A stretch of DNA of 6,065 nucleotides from Candidatus Firestonebacteria bacterium RIFOXYA2_FULL_40_8. GTDB taxonomy: Bacteria; Oederibacteriota; D2-FULL-39-29. Each line of letters starts with the position of its first letter. Position 1 is the stretch's first letter. Made by a program: the position numbers and the translations under genes. The DNA is taken from assembly GCA_001778355.1 (NCBI GenBank), contig MFGS01000191.1, positions 1 through 6,065 of the forward strand. The letters run 5' to 3'. The notes under the pieces are model-generated. The model searched no databases and had not been told where the DNA came from. It saw only the letters and a list, made by a program, of their open reading frames with translations. Below are positions 5,342-6,065 of this stretch, in pieces.

Positions 5342-5964
5342 TGTTCTCTCTCTGCTTTGTTACCGACAGAAAAGCTCTGGGGAAAGTTTCGCTTCTTCCC
5401 GGAGTAGTTAAGTCTGCTGTGGCGGGCGGTGTTGACGCGGTGATTCTCCGCGAAAAAGACATTGAAAATACGGCTCTACTCCTATTGCTTGCGAAAAAAA
5501 TAAAAAAGGCGGCGGGGAAGGCCGTTTTTATTGTAAACGGCAGGTGTGATATCGCGCTGGCTGCCGGGGCGGATGGAGTGCATCTTACTGCCTCATCTAT
5601 TGCCGTAAAAGACGCCCGAAAAATTCTGGGCAAAGCCAAATTGATAGGGAAATCCTGTCATAGTTTGAAAGATGCAAAAAAAGCCTGCAACGAAGGCGCG
5701 GATTATATATTTGTCGGACCGGTGTTTTTCACGGCTTCAAAAGCAAAGTATGGAAAGCCGCTCGGATATGGTATAATCAGCAAAATAAAAAAAAGTATAA
5801 AGATTCCGGTGCTGGGAATAGGCGGCATAAAAAAAGATAACGCAGAAACAGTTATGAAAACCGGAGCAGACGGCGTTGCCGTGATAACCGGGATACTAAA
5901 AGCCAAAAAACCAAAAAAAGAAGCAGAGTTATACCGTGGAGTAATTGATGGGTTTAGAAAATAA
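5341..5964 (+). CDS. tenI: ThiE/TenI-family protein (thiamine phosphate synthase family), TenI-like
   Basis: A 207-residue TIM-barrel protein of the ThiE/TenI superfamily, of full usual length. ThiE joins HMP-PP to thiazole phosphate to make thiamine phosphate; TenI is the related thiazole tautomerase. Visible motifs are FVTDR (6-10), ILREKD (35-40), VNGRCDIAL (65-73), GADGVHL (76-82), SCHSLKDA (105-112), GADYIFVGPVFFTASK (119-134), LGIGGI (158-163) and GADGVAVITGI (175-185). ThiE has QLR, the Mg2+-binding ND pair and a GQ-x-D after GVHL. Here these are ILR, NG and TASS, so both metal-ligand aspartates are missing, while His107 matches the catalytic histidine of TenI. This favours TenI-type function although automatic annotation would say ThiE. 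No other thiamine gene is in the window. Its ATG overlaps the upstream stop, and the following gene overlaps it by 17 bases, giving tight coupling. Confidence 0.85.
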   Translation: MFSLCFVTDRKALGKVSLLPGVVKSAVAGGVDAVILREKDIENTALLLLLAKKIKKAAGKAVFIVNGRCDIALAAGADGVHLTASSIAVKDARKILGKAKLIGKSCHSLKDAKKACNEGADYIFVGPVFFTASKAKYGKPLGYGIISKIKKSIKIPVLGIGGIKKDNAETVMKTGADGVAVITGILKAKKPKKEAELYRGVIDGFRK

Positions 5965-6065
5965 AAGAAGTCATATAAGGGTGCGTGTCAGCATCCCGGT
6001 GGAAATTACAGAGGCGGAAAACACCGCTATATCTGTCGGCAGGTTCGTTGATTTTTCAGCCGGCG
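5948..6065 (+). CDS. PilZ-domain protein, N-terminal fragment (runs off the window)
   Basis: From the ATG at 5948 the frame stays open to the window edge, giving 39 residues that begin MGLENKRSHIRVRVSIPVEI and go on to VGRFVDFSAG. This is the start of a PilZ domain, the c-di-GMP receptor fold: the basic RSHIR motif (7-11, RxxxR type), the S/V-I-P-V-E-I strand, and D-F-S-A-G (35-39), the start of the D/N-x-S-x-x-G motif. PilZ proteins bind c-di-GMP and affect motility, exopolysaccharide or gene expression; which applies here cannot be told. GGAG (5938-5941) lies 6 bases before the ATG. The gene overlaps tenI by 17 bases in another frame, so the two are likely co-translated. No domain beyond PilZ can be seen. 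Confidence 0.8.
   Translation, partial: MGLENKRSHIRVRVSIPVEITEAENTAISVGRFVDFSAG

Overview
The window is a compact bacterial segment in which every gene reads on the + strand. Its protein families are housekeeping biosynthesis: branched-chain aminotransferase, prephenate dehydrogenase, EPSP synthase and a ThiE/TenI-type protein. A lipoprotein, a secreted Ig-like protein and a PilZ protein are mixed in. A lipobox protein plus a Sec-type signal peptide, lysine-rich proteins, mid-range base composition and repeat-filled intergenic gaps suggest a diderm, probably uncultured candidate-phylum-type bacterium. I cannot name the lineage from the sequence, and that placement is inference.

Layout. 8-475 is the C-terminal half of IlvE, with a stop codon in its frame at 5-7, immediately upstream of recognisable family sequence. 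It is followed by a rho-independent terminator (542-571) and a candidate promoter (584-612). tyrA (732-1577) overlaps a PPC/DUF296 gene (1577-2014) through a TAATG junction. Next come an AT-rich lipoprotein gene of unknown function (2164-2802), aroA (2878-4161) and a secreted two-Ig-like-domain protein (4253-5341). That last gene overlaps a TenI-like gene (5341-5964) through another TAATG junction, and the TenI-like gene overlaps the start of a PilZ-domain gene that runs off the window (5948 onward). I see no terminator after tyrA, so 732 to the end could be one transcription unit. TyrA and AroA both belong to aromatic amino-acid biosynthesis (prephenate to tyrosine, and shikimate-3-phosphate to EPSP). 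The genes between and after them have no obvious link to that pathway.

The least ordinary content is in the spacers. Every non-overlapping gap carries a short tandem array, mostly with a period of 7 bases: GTACNNN at 477-507, 679-710 and 2026-2056, an AACGTG-type array at 2823-2857, and TAGTNNN at 4200-4227. At least three of these arrays (657-713, 2024-2072, 2807-2857), although built from different units, abut the same ~19-base flank, which reads GTTYTATATTAAGGWGKTG in one orientation. This looks like a dispersed composite element with a constant flank and an exchangeable heptamer array. A separate CCCG/CGGG palindrome lies at 2104-2125. No gene-free stretch exceeds 300 bases; the longest is 476-731.
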